Shown here: in pieces, positions 16,311-23,746 of the stretch | Numbering within the stretch: the stretch's first letter is position 1 | Layout: every line of letters begins with the position of its first letter | Virus record (IMG/VR): IMGVR_UViG_3300026512_000053 | Span: 1 to 25,858 of that record | Length of the DNA stretch: 25,858 nt | DNA from: a virus | Direction: 5' to 3' (one strand) | Translations under genes and position numbers: made by a program | The notes under the pieces: model-generated | What the model was told of the DNA's origin: nothing | Seen by the model: only the letters and a program-made list of their open reading frames with translations | The model's database searches: none

Positions 16311-16901
16311 ATGAAATTAAAAAAAATTTTTACTTTAAAAAATGTCACAATTGCATCAATGATATTATTTACAAATGTTAATGTATTTAAATCCGATTTA
16401 GAAATTAAAAATGATTTGGAAATTATTAATAACAATAATAATATTGCTATTAAACGACAATATAAAAAGTTACAAGAATTAAATCATTTTTATTTAATTA
16501 AGAAAAAAATATTATATTTATCACCAAATATCAGTAATAATGAATTAAATAAAATTTCAAAATTATTATGTGAAATTGATGATAAGAATTCAGTTATAAC
16601 ATCTGATTTATTAATTTCTTTAATTTATGTTGAATCACGATTTAAAAAATATGCAAAAAGTAGTGCAGGTGCAGTTGGTTATTGCCAAATAATGCCATCT
16701 ATTCATAAAGTACCAAAAAATAAAATGTATAATACAGAATTTCAAATTAGATTTAGTTATAATTATTTAATGACAATATATAAATTTTATACACCAAATA
16801 AATTAGATAAAGCATTAAATTATTATAATGGTAGAGTTTGTAATAATAATTATGCAAATAAAGTATTTACAGTTAAAAATGAAATTAGTAAATTAAGATA
16901 A
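16311..16901 (+). CDS. Lytic transglycosylase (SLT domain) with signal-like N-terminus
   Basis: This 196-residue protein probably cleaves peptidoglycan between MurNAc and GlcNAc. The SLT-family core is clear: LLISLIYVESRFKKYA with catalytic Glu108, SAGAVGYCQIMPS just after it (usual form GAxGLxQxMP), and ALNYYNG near 172. The N-terminus has a basic start (MKLKKIFTLKN) and a short hydrophobic segment (about 13-23), compatible with a signal peptide or anchor. Residues 24-80 are helical and Asn/Lys-rich. A GAGG site precedes the ATG. It could be the endolysin or an entry enzyme. Its presence implies a host with a cell wall, which matters because TGA recoding would otherwise suggest Mollicutes. 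Confidence 0.85.
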   Translation: MKLKKIFTLKNVTIASMILFTNVNVFKSDLEIKNDLEIINNNNNIAIKRQYKKLQELNHFYLIKKKILYLSPNISNNELNKISKLLCEIDDKNSVITSDLLISLIYVESRFKKYAKSSAGAVGYCQIMPSIHKVPKNKMYNTEFQIRFSYNYLMTIYKFYTPNKLDKALNYYNGRVCNNNYANKVFTVKNEISKLR

Positions 16902-16934
16902 GTAATAATTAATAAATAATAAAGGTGGAATGTA

Positions 16935-17387
16935 ATGAATGATACAAAAAATAAAAAACCATATATTTTTGTATATATTAAATCTGATTATCAGCATGTA
17001 TATAAAATGAAACAAATTATTTATGATTTAGGTAATTATTATAATTTTGTAATGTTTAGTATTCCAAAAGAAATTAATCCAGCGCAACATAAATTTAAAG
17101 ATTTATTGTTAAAATATGATATTGAATTTAGTGAAATAATGTATCATAAGACTGAAAATTTTAGATATGTTATTAATATGTTTCAAAAAAATTTATTAAA
17201 AAAATTAAAAAATAAATCAATCGAATATAGTTTAAAATATTTATTAAAAATTATGGGGAATAATTTAACTGGATTTATTATTTTACGTGATGAAGATAAA
17301 TATTTTAAAACAAATAATTATTTTATAAAATCGATTAATAAAATAGTAGATAAAACAAAGTATTATGTTTCAGAAATTGTAACATAA
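16935..17387 (+). CDS. Unknown 150-residue protein
   Basis: The gene has a strong AAGGTGGA site 33 nt after the transglycosylase stop. The sequence alternates strands and helices (PYIFVYIKSDYQHVYKMKQI, then FVMFSIPKEINP near 40, FIILRDEDKYF near 113), as in a small Rossmann-like fold. I see no membrane segment and no catalytic motif. It has no Trp codons. It is basic, with many Lys in the second half (LLKKLKNKS). No family is recognised. It is probably in the same transcript as the transglycosylase. Confidence 0.7.
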   Translation: MNDTKNKKPYIFVYIKSDYQHVYKMKQIIYDLGNYYNFVMFSIPKEINPAQHKFKDLLLKYDIEFSEIMYHKTENFRYVINMFQKNLLKKLKNKSIEYSLKYLLKIMGNNLTGFIILRDEDKYFKTNNYFIKSINKIVDKTKYYVSEIVT

Positions 17388-17424
17388 AATTAAAAATATT
17401 ATAAGTAAATTAAAGGAGATTATT

Positions 17425-17541
17425 ATGAAGATGAAAAAAATTATAATATTAATTACTACACTATTTAGGAAAAATTTAAAGCAAAATAAAATTAATAATT
17501 CCGGAATTAAAACAGTTAGTGACGCCAAAAATCGTTGGTAG
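17425..17541 (+). CDS. Small basic 38-residue protein
   Basis: ATG 17425 follows a strong AAAGGAG site. The peptide starts MKMKKIIILITTLFRK, a short hydrophobic stretch flanked by basic residues, and ends in a polar tail (GIKTVSDAKNRW, TGG as Trp) before TAG. The hydrophobic core is only about 9 residues, short for a membrane helix. Some codons (TCC, GAC, GCC) are unusually GC-rich for this genome. Function is unknown. It is followed by the ligase promoter. Confidence 0.5.
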   Translation: MKMKKIIILITTLFRKNLKQNKINNSGIKTVSDAKNRW

Positions 17542-17573
17542 TAATTAAAAAATTAAAAAATTTTAAAATAATT

Positions 17574-17601
17574 TTTAAAAATCTATTTATTATATTATAA
17601 T
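17574..17601 (+). promoter_or_regulatory. Promoter TTTAAA-N16-TATAAT for DNA ligase
   Basis: TTTAAA is at 17574-17579 and TATAAT at 17596-17601, 16 nt apart, followed by AAGATG. It lies about 70 nt before the ligase start. The 29 nt at 17567-17595 are copied exactly at 13276-13304. Confidence 0.62.
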
Positions 17602-17669
17602 AAGATGTCAAAAGAAAATAAAAAGTTATAAAAAGTGAATAATTAAAAAACTTAAAAAGGAGATTACAA

Positions 17670-19121
17670 ATGATTAATACTACAAACACTGGAACAGTCA
17701 ATATTACAAAGTTACTTCAAGATTTACGAAACATTAGTTCAACTAATTCAAAAATCGAATTAATTAAAAAATATAAGGATGATGAATTATTAAAAAAAAT
17801 TTTTTATTATACTTTTAATACTTTATTAACTTATCATATTAAAAAAGTAACAGTAAAATCAATTTCAGAAACAAATTCATTGAATGATATTTTTTCTATT
17901 TTAGATGATTTAAATTCAAGAAAAATTACTGGTAAAAAAGCAAAAGAAACATTAAATAATTTTTGTATGCATTTAAGTAATGATGATATTGAAATTGTTA
18001 ATTTAATTTTAAATAGAAATTTAAAAATGGGAATAACTGCAACATTATTAAATAGTAAAGTATATCCAAAAATTAAATTAATACCAGAATTTAAAGTTGC
18101 TCTTGCATCAGGTGAAAAAAATATTAATAAATCAATTAAATATCCAGCATATGCTCAGAAAAAAATGGACGGAAAACGTACAATTATTATTATTACTCCA
18201 ATCAATAATAATGATGATGATTTTGATGTTAAATTTTATTCACGTTCTGGAAAAATTGATACAAAATTATCAAATAGTGAATATTTAACAAATCAAGTTA
18301 AATCATTAATCGTTGATTTACCGACTGATGAAAATGGAGAAAAAATTGGATTAGTACTGGATGGAGAATCTGTGATTGTTGATAATAATGGAATTGAAAT
18401 TGATAGAAAAACTGGAAATGGAATTTTAAATAGAAAAGAATTTAAGAATAAAGAAATGATTTATAATGTTCAAATTACAGTTTGGGATATTATAACATTA
18501 CCAGAATTTTTAAATAAAAAAGGTAATGTTCTTTATAATGAAAGATTTGAATTATTACAAAGATTATTTAGTACATACACAGGTAATGCATTACAATTAA
18601 TTCCGACACAAATTGTGAGTTCATATAAAGAAGCAAAAGAAGTTGCAAAAAATTATATTAAAAATGGTTTCGAAGGAGCAATAATCAAAAATATAAATTA
18701 TTTGTATGAAGGAAAACGAAGTAATCATATGATTAAGATTAAAGATGAAAAAGTTGCTGATTTAAAAGTTATTGATTATCAATTTGGAACTGGAATTATG
18801 GAAGGATATTTAGGTGCATTAGTATGCGCTTCAAAAAATTCAAAAATTATTGTAAATGTCGGTTCGGGTTTTTCACACGAAGAGCGTGGTTTTAAGTTAT
18901 CTGATAATTTAAATGAAGCAATTCCAGTTAATACGAGTGTTTCTGAAAACTTTAAAAAAGAAAATATTATTGGAAAAATTATTTCAGTTAAATTTAATGA
19001 AATCATAAAAGATAAAACTAAAAAAACTTATTCATTGTTTTTGCCAAGATTTTTAGAAATTCGAGATGACAAAAACGAAGCAGATTCTTTTGAAAAAATT
19101 AAAAATGAAATTGAGGTATAA
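17670..19121 (+). CDS. ATP-dependent DNA ligase (T4 gp30-like)
   Basis: This 483-residue enzyme seals nicks in DNA using ATP; T4 gp30 has 487 residues. Motif I is KMDGKR with the adenylated Lys165 (T4 Lys159). Further motifs follow in order: FYSRSGK (Ia), LDGESVI (III), TVWDII (IIIa), FEGAIIKN (IV) and HMIKIKDE (V). The N-terminal 150 residues are helical with the LNRNLKMGITATLLN segment typical of phage and archaeal-type ligases (DNA-binding domain). The C-terminal OB-fold part includes KIISVKFNEI. It has a strong AAGGAG site. It contains no TGA codon and only TGG for Trp. It serves replication and repair, so it is out of place among late genes, and it has its own promoter. Confidence 0.93.
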   Translation: MINTTNTGTVNITKLLQDLRNISSTNSKIELIKKYKDDELLKKIFYYTFNTLLTYHIKKVTVKSISETNSLNDIFSILDDLNSRKITGKKAKETLNNFCMHLSNDDIEIVNLILNRNLKMGITATLLNSKVYPKIKLIPEFKVALASGEKNINKSIKYPAYAQKKMDGKRTIIIITPINNNDDDFDVKFYSRSGKIDTKLSNSEYLTNQVKSLIVDLPTDENGEKIGLVLDGESVIVDNNGIEIDRKTGNGILNRKEFKNKEMIYNVQITVWDIITLPEFLNKKGNVLYNERFELLQRLFSTYTGNALQLIPTQIVSSYKEAKEVAKNYIKNGFEGAIIKNINYLYEGKRSNHMIKIKDEKVADLKVIDYQFGTGIMEGYLGALVCASKNSKIIVNVGSGFSHEERGFKLSDNLNEAIPVNTSVSENFKKENIIGKIISVKFNEIIKDKTKKTYSLFLPRFLEIRDDKNEADSFEKIKNEIEV

Positions 19122-19122
19122 A

Positions 19123-19329
19123 ATGGGATATTCAGAAGTTAATAAAATGATAAATAATATAATGCGAGAACGACATCGTAATCAATTATTTAGAATTGAA
19201 AAAAAAGTAACAACATTAAATCAAGAAATAAAAAAGACTAATACCATTAAAAATATTTTGGGAATAATTGGAATTATATACAGTACAATAACCATAATTT
19301 CTAAATTAAAAAATAAAAATAATAATTAA
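19123..19329 (+). CDS. Small coiled-coil protein with C-terminal membrane anchor, copy 1
   Basis: This 68-residue protein starts 1 nt after the ligase stop, with GAGG inside the ligase gene. An upstream in-frame ATG at 19066 lies deep in the ligase gene and is unlikely. Residues 12-45 are charged and helical (RIEKKVTTLNQEIKK), followed by TNTIKN and a hydrophobic helix (ILGIIGIIYSTITII). The layout matches the next protein. It is probably a tail-anchored membrane protein. Function is unknown. Confidence 0.7.
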   Translation: MGYSEVNKMINNIMRERHRNQLFRIEKKVTTLNQEIKKTNTIKNILGIIGIIYSTITIISKLKNKNNN

Positions 19330-19348
19330 TAAAAAAGGAGATTGAAAA

Positions 19349-19498
19349 ATGAATGATTTGAAACGTATTAAACAAACTGAAAAAACTATAATAGCATTAA
19401 CACAGAAAATAGATAAATTAAATACTATTGAAAATATGTTAGTTTGAGGTATTTTTAGTCTGTTTATTTTATATAGTATAGTAATTTTAATTGTTTAG
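19349..19498 (+). CDS. Small coiled-coil protein with C-terminal membrane anchor, copy 2
   Basis: This 49-residue protein has a strong AAGGAG site. TGA at 19445-19447 is read as Trp and is essential: it lies at the start of the membrane helix (MLVWGIFSLFILYSIVILIV). The helix before it (TIIALTQKIDKLNTIENML) aligns with the same part of copy 1 (LNQEIKKTNTIKNIL), so the two look like tandem paralogues. The stop is TAG. A holin-like or membrane-remodelling role is possible but not shown. Confidence 0.65.
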
Positions 19499-19541
19499 TT
19501 GTAATAATTGTTATAAAAAATTGTAGGTTAAAAATATAATT

Positions 19542-19670
19542 ATGTTATTTATTTGTTTAATTGTTGGTATAACATTATTTATTAGTAATTGGATTAGTAT
19601 ACATATATGTGACATTGCTAATAAAGATTTAAACGTTATCAATAAACACATCAGATATTATAGAATTTAA
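19542..19670 (+). CDS. Possible 42-residue membrane peptide
   Basis: The frame from ATG 19542 encodes a hydrophobic helix (MLFICLIVGITLFISNWISI) and a basic, polar tail to TAA 19670. The ribosome binding site is poor (TAGGT about 12 nt upstream). It fits a run of small membrane proteins, but could be chance. Confidence 0.4.
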   Translation: MLFICLIVGITLFISNWISIHICDIANKDLNVINKHIRYYRI

Positions 19671-19698
19671 AGTTTTAGAATGTATTGGTTTATTAATA

Positions 19699-19953
19699 AT
19701 GATAGTGTCAAGTTATTTAATTCTTAAATTTGAATTATTATCTTATATATTATTAATGATATTAATTGGTGCAATCATAATAATTATTAGATTTGTATTT
19801 AATTTATTTTATTGTAATAATATTTTTAATCATAATAAATATATTGATACTAAAATTAAATTATTGACATATAGGCATATAGTTAGTGAGTTGGGTTTAG
19901 TTAGTATTAGTATTATTGTATTATTAGTATTATTTCATAAATTTATTTGATAA
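19699..19953 (+). CDS. Small membrane protein with two transmembrane segments
   Basis: This 84-residue protein has hydrophobic segments at about 4-36 (ILLMILIGAIIIIIRFVF) and 65-81 (LGLVSISIIVLLVLF), joined by a polar loop with a Cys and several Lys. It ends in Trp (TGA 19948-19950) and TAA. I see no ribosome binding site before ATG 19699. The frame is open upstream to 19633, so the true start is uncertain. Function is unknown. Confidence 0.55.
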
Positions 19954-19958
19954 AATCG

Positions 19959-20012
19959 TAAACATAAATGTAAATATAAATGTAAATATAAATGTAAACA
20001 TAAATGTAAATG
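19959..20012 (+). repeat. 12-nt tandem repeat, four and a half copies
   Basis: Units TAAAYATAAATG at 19959, 19971, 19983 and 19995, plus a half unit, fill the gap between two membrane-protein genes. In the frame shared by both flanking genes they would encode alternating Lys with His, Tyr or Cys (KHKCKYKCKYKC), but TAA 19951 precedes them and no start is seen upstream of them. Confidence 0.75.
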
Positions 20013-20040
20013 TAACAATCATAAAATGGAGAAAAAAATT

Positions 20041-20499
20041 ATGAATTTGATATTTTGGTGAATTGGAGTAATTTTATATGTAATTGGTGAATCTATAACC
20101 GAAGCATATACACACATGAGTAATACTAAGAGATTAAAAAATAAATATATTGGTAATCCAAATATTAGAAAAAATACTAAAAAGTATTTATTAGATTATC
20201 ATGGTTATAGATTAATTGAAAACAGTGGATTTTTAATATTAATTATAATTAGTTTTTTATTAAATACAAATATTCAATTTAAAGAGTTTTTAATATTAAT
20301 TTTATCAAGTATTTGTATTGGTGATTTTATTTATGAAAAATTGTATAATAAAGTTGCGTATGGAAAATATTTTGTTAAAAAAGCAGATTATATATTTTTT
20401 AAAAAATTTAAAATAATAAGAGGAAAGTATACAATAATTGAAGATATAATAATGTTAATAATTGGTATTTGTTTATTATATTTTTATATAAAATTTTAA
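20041..20499 (+). CDS. Membrane protein with four hydrophobic segments
   Basis: This 152-residue protein starts at ATG 20041 with GGAG 9 nt upstream. TGA at 20059-20061 is read as Trp (FWWIGVILYVIG). The standard-code start at 20116 would lose the first segment. Hydrophobic segments lie at about 2-16, 62-74, 80-94 and 134-150, separated by Lys-rich loops (KRLKNKYIG, then KFKIIRGKYTI). No family is recognised. It belongs to the local run of small membrane proteins. Confidence 0.7.
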
Positions 20500-20532
20500 A
20501 ATATAATGCAAAATAATAAAATAGGAGGTAAT

Positions 20533-20910
20533 ATGGCAAAGCAAGATATTATAATAAACATTTTTGATAATAGTGTTTTAACACATATTGCTTTATATGA
20601 AATTTTAAATAATAATAAAAATATTAATATTGATAAACAAATAAGTAATGGGAGTTATAATAATAATTTAGATAAATTTTTAAATTTACACCATACAATT
20701 TTAGTTTCTACTAATTCAGTTAAAGAATCAATTAAATCAATAATTCTTAATTTATTACATTCTAATTCTAAATATAAAGTTAAATATGTTTTTCATAATG
20801 ATGAATATGATTCAATATTATCAAATTTTGCAGAAACATTTTATCATTGTATTGAATTAGATAATGATTATTTAAATAATAATGTTAATAATACTAATAT
20901 AGTTATTTAA
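20533..20910 (+). CDS. Unknown 125-residue soluble protein
   Basis: The ATG at 20533 has a TAGGAGGT site at ideal spacing. The in-frame ATG at 20506 lies before that site and is not the start. The sequence (DIIINIFDNSVLTHIALYEI at the start, then ILVSTNSVKESIKSIILNLL, the VKYVFHNDEYDSIL stretch and an Asn-rich tail) looks alpha/beta with no membrane segment. It has no Trp. I recognise no family. Confidence 0.7.
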   Translation: MAKQDIIINIFDNSVLTHIALYEILNNNKNINIDKQISNGSYNNNLDKFLNLHHTILVSTNSVKESIKSIILNLLHSNSKYKVKYVFHNDEYDSILSNFAETFYHCIELDNDYLNNNVNNTNIVI

Positions 20911-20948
20911 TTTATAAATTTAAAAATTTAAAAATGGGAGGTTTAATA

Positions 20949-21245
20949 ATGATTGAAAAAATAACAAAACAACAATTAATTAATTCAGTTGGAAAAAGAT
21001 TTACAAAAGTCTATTATAATGATATTACTAAGACGCATATTTGTCATGAATTAAAATCTAAAAAACCAAAAACTGAAAAAGAAGTATGTGATATTATTGG
21101 AAATAATAGTTGGACAACTTTACAATGTCATAATTGTGGAAATGATTTTAATCAAGTAATTAAATTTACAGATTCATTTGATAAAGATAAATATTTATAT
21201 ATTTGCAAAGATTGTTTACAAAAAGCATTATCTGAATTAGATTAA
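20949..21245 (+). CDS. Small protein with a zinc-ribbon-like CxxC...CxxC
   Basis: This 98-residue protein starts at ATG 20949, behind a GGGAGG site at 20936-20941. An in-frame ATG at 20934 overlaps that site. Cys60-x2-Cys63 (QCHNCG) and Cys86-x2-Cys89 (YICKDC) are spaced as in a zinc ribbon, with a Phe/Asp-rich loop between. Two more Cys (HICHEL, EVCDI) lie upstream. Such small phage proteins often bind nucleic acid or transcription machinery. A regulator is possible but unproved. It is the last gene before a strong terminator. Confidence 0.72.
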   Translation: MIEKITKQQLINSVGKRFTKVYYNDITKTHICHELKSKKPKTEKEVCDIIGNNSWTTLQCHNCGNDFNQVIKFTDSFDKDKYLYICKDCLQKALSELD

Positions 21246-21279
21246 CAATTTAAGATTTTATAAAATTTAAAATATTTGT

Positions 21280-21330
21280 AAAACTGGTATGGTATTAATT
21301 ATCGTATCAGTTTTATTTTTATTTTTATAT
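21280..21330 (+). terminator. Intrinsic terminator after the zinc-ribbon gene
   Basis: Positions 21280-21291 (AAAACTGGTATG) pair with 21303-21314 in 12 pairs, two of them G-U, around an 11-nt loop, and T-rich sequence (TTTTATTTTTATTTTT) follows. It is the clearest intrinsic terminator in the window and closes the small-membrane-protein cluster. Confidence 0.8.
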
Positions 21331-21361
21331 GAAAAAATTTTAAAAAAATACAAATTTATTT

Positions 21362-21389
21362 TTTAATTTATCCCATAATTAATTATAAT
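21362..21389 (+). promoter_or_regulatory. Promoter TTTAAT-N16-TATAAT before the noncoding region
   Basis: TTTAAT is at 21362-21367 and TATAAT at 21384-21389, again 16 nt apart, followed by ATAAAA as at 4540 and 16105. Transcription would enter the long noncoding stretch and could reach the surface-protein gene at 21808. Confidence 0.5.
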
Positions 21390-21748
21390 ATAAAAATTTG
21401 TTTAATTAACTATACTAACTATATTTTATTTTTTCAACGATATTTTATAACTCTTTATATATCAATAACTTACGACATTTTTAAAATCAAGTCCTCGTTT
21501 TTTATAAGTCATTGGTATATAAGGACTTACATTTTTTAAGAATCGTTAAAATAAAAAATTAGTATAAATACTCACCTGCAACTTTAAACTCTCTTAGAAC
21601 GCGTTTTTTGAAGCATTTTGGAGTTTTTACTTTATTAATTTTTATGATTTTATTTTTTAAAATTTTATAATTACTATAGAAATTTTTAAAAAAAATAATA
21701 AATCAAATAGTTATTATAAAATAATAATTATTAAATCTGTAATTTAAT
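21390..21748 (+). other. Noncoding region with inverted repeats
   Basis: No open frame of useful length exists on either strand. Composition differs from the rest, with C-containing stretches such as CTCACCTGCAAC and GAACGCGTT. AAGTCCT (21489-21495) and AGGACTT (21522-21528) form an exact inverted repeat, as do AAACTC (21586-21591) and GAGTTT (21621-21626). Two similar stretches start at CTTACGACATTTTT (21470) and CTTACATTTTTTAA (21526). It could be a leader RNA, a replication or packaging site, or an acquired fragment. I recognise no known element. Confidence 0.5.
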
Positions 21749-21780
21749 AAATTGATAAATTGATAAATTGATAAATTGAT
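21749..21780 (+). repeat. 8-nt tandem repeat upstream of the first surface protein
   Basis: AAATTGAT is repeated four times exactly at 21749-21780, followed by a partial copy. It lies about 15 nt before the AAGGAG of the gene at 21808, so a change in copy number would alter the leader but not the frame. Confidence 0.8.
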
Positions 21781-21807
21781 AAATTTGAGAAATAAGGAGT
21801 TTACTAA

Positions 21808-23064
21808 ATGGATGAAAATACAAAAGATAATGAAAATCAAAATTTTAAATCTAAAAAAATAAAATTAATAAAAGATAAAGATACAAAAATATTAGACTAT
21901 GGTATTGAAACAAATATTATGTCTCCTTCTGAATATTATGAAGATTTATCAACTAAAAATGTAGTTTTAGTTTCTGAAATATTTGATAAAGAATCTAATG
22001 ATAAATTAGAAAATATAATTGTTCCGATTAGTGAAAATATTAATAAAGTTTATTTTGAATTAGAGTCAAATTATACAAATGTCGAAGAAGAACCAGTTGA
22101 GAAACCAAATCTGAATTTATATCTATTAATAGGTGGTAGAGATGAAATTGAAGAACCTCTACCAGAAATTCCACATACAATTTTAACATTTAGAACAACA
22201 ACAGATAATGAATCAATTAAATTACCTTTAGAATCAAATGGTAATTATGATTTTAATGTTGATTGGGGTGATGGAACAAATAATGATATTACGAGTTATG
22301 ACCAAACAGAAGTTGAACATACTTATATTACTGCTGGTGATTATGATATTAATATTACAGGGACGTTAGAAGGTTTTAATTTTCATAATGGTCATTCTGA
22401 TAGTAACAATAAAATTATTGATATTAAACGATGGGGTGATTTAAAATTAAGAACTACTAATTACGGCTCAGATGGATGGTATTTTTATTACTGTAATCAG
22501 TTAGAAACTTTTAGCGCCACAGATGCACCAGATTTAAGTGAAGTTAGTAGTTTTGAAAGTTTATTCTTATCTTGTTCCAAATTTAATGGAAATATAAATC
22601 ATTGGAATGTTAGTACTATAACAAATATGTATAAGGCATTTCAATCATGTAAATATTTCAATCAACCATTAGATAATTGAGATGTTAGTAATGTAATTGA
22701 TATGGGTCAGATGTTTTATCAAGCAACTAAATTTAATCAATCATTAAATAATTGAGATGTTAGTAGTGTTACTAATATGGCATATACATTTTATTCTGCG
22801 TTTAAATTTAATCAACCATTAAACAATTGAAATGTTGGTAATGTTGTTAATATGAATCAAATGTTTTATCAAGCATTGGTATTTAATCAACCATTAGATA
22901 ATTGAAATGTTAGTAATGTAACTGATATGTCACGAATGTTTATGAATGCTAATGTATTTGACCAAGATATTCATAATTGAAATGTTGATAATGTTACAAG
23001 TTATTATCAATTTAAAGCAAATTGTTTATTAACTGATGAGCATACACCATCAAAATTTTTATAA
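21808..23064 (+). CDS. PKD and BspA-like (DUF285) repeat surface protein, copy 1
   Basis: This 418-residue protein is probably a tail-fibre or adhesin-like protein. Residues 1-120 are polar and acidic and unrecognised. A PKD-like domain follows (about 125-190) with DFNVDWGDGT, VEHTYITAGDYDINI and a GTLEGFNFHNG motif. From about 245 there are BspA-like repeats of the form FNQPLDNWDVSNVTDMSxMF. Their Trp codons lie at 22603, 22678, 22753, 22828, 22903 and 22978, exactly 75 nt apart; the first is TGG and the rest TGA. With the standard code the protein would end at 290 residues. A good AAGGAG site precedes the ATG. It has no signal peptide, which suits a virion protein better than a secreted one. 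Confidence 0.85.
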
Positions 23065-23154
23065 TAAAAATTATTATGAATAAATTAATTAAAGCACATT
23101 TAATATTTAATAACATAAAGAAAAATTTTAATAACATAGAGAGATACAACAAAT

Positions 23155-23610
23155 ATGAATAATTATATGACAATTATACAAATAAGAGAATTGGAACGAA
23201 TTAATGCTGAAATAATAAATTATTACAGTTATGAAATTGATAGTTTTAAACAAGATGAAAATTTAAAAAAATATGTAACAACACCAATTGCACATTATTC
23301 AAAATTAATAAAATTCCATGAAATGTTTAATGAATATTTTTCAGAATTGGTTTTTACAGATGATATAAATAGTTTAAATTATCAGTTTAAAAATTTATAT
23401 TATGAAAATATCATAGATTTAATATTAAATATTGCAAAACTTAAAAATATTTTATCTGCAAAAATAATAACTATTTCGAAAGATAAATCTATTGAACCAA
23501 GAGTTAGATTAGTTATTGCAAATAATTTACTTGAGCATATTGTTGATTTTAATAATTTTTCAAATTTTTTATTAAATTTTTTACAATGTAAAAGTTTATA
23601 TATGAATTAA
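23155..23610 (+). CDS. Unknown helical protein between surface-protein genes
   Basis: This 151-residue protein is predicted almost entirely helical (IREL-ERINAEIINYYSYEI, then LKNILSAKIITISK, ending in FNNFSNFLLNFLQCK). The start is uncertain: ATG 23155 and ATG 23167 are both possible, and only a weak GAGAGA lies upstream. No Trp and no recognised motif. Its place between two fibre-like genes suggests an assembly factor or chaperone, as such genes often follow phage fibres, but this is inference from position. Confidence 0.65.
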   Translation: MNNYMTIIQIRELERINAEIINYYSYEIDSFKQDENLKKYVTTPIAHYSKLIKFHEMFNEYFSELVFTDDINSLNYQFKNLYYENIIDLILNIAKLKNILSAKIITISKDKSIEPRVRLVIANNLLEHIVDFNNFSNFLLNFLQCKSLYMN

Positions 23611-23648
23611 CATTAATAATTAATATAATAGAAATTGATTAAATTTGA

Positions 23649-23696
23649 TTATTTTGAATTGCAGTTATTTTGAAATTTAATTATTTTGAAATTTAA
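23649..23696 (+). repeat. 16-nt tandem repeats before surface protein 2
   Basis: TTATTTTGAAATTTAA occurs exactly at 23665-23680 and 23681-23696, with a diverged copy at 23649-23664. The array lies 50 nt upstream of the gene at 23747. Confidence 0.75.
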
Positions 23697-23746
23697 TTAT
23701 TTTTTAAAAATTAAATAATGAAAAACTAATAAGGAAAAAACAAAAA

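Noticed and set aside
18097-18288. 63-residue + strand ORF inside the ligase gene
   Set aside because: It lies wholly within the conserved nucleotidyltransferase domain in another frame, with no ribosome binding site.
21563-21570. TATAAATA as a T4-type late promoter
   Set aside because: The match is exact, but in DNA this AT-rich the octamer is expected often, and it is not found at consistent positions before the late genes.
23076-23162. 28-residue ORF before the gene at 23155
   Set aside because: It has no ribosome binding site and a basic, Asn-rich composition expected from random AT-rich DNA, and it overlaps the next start.
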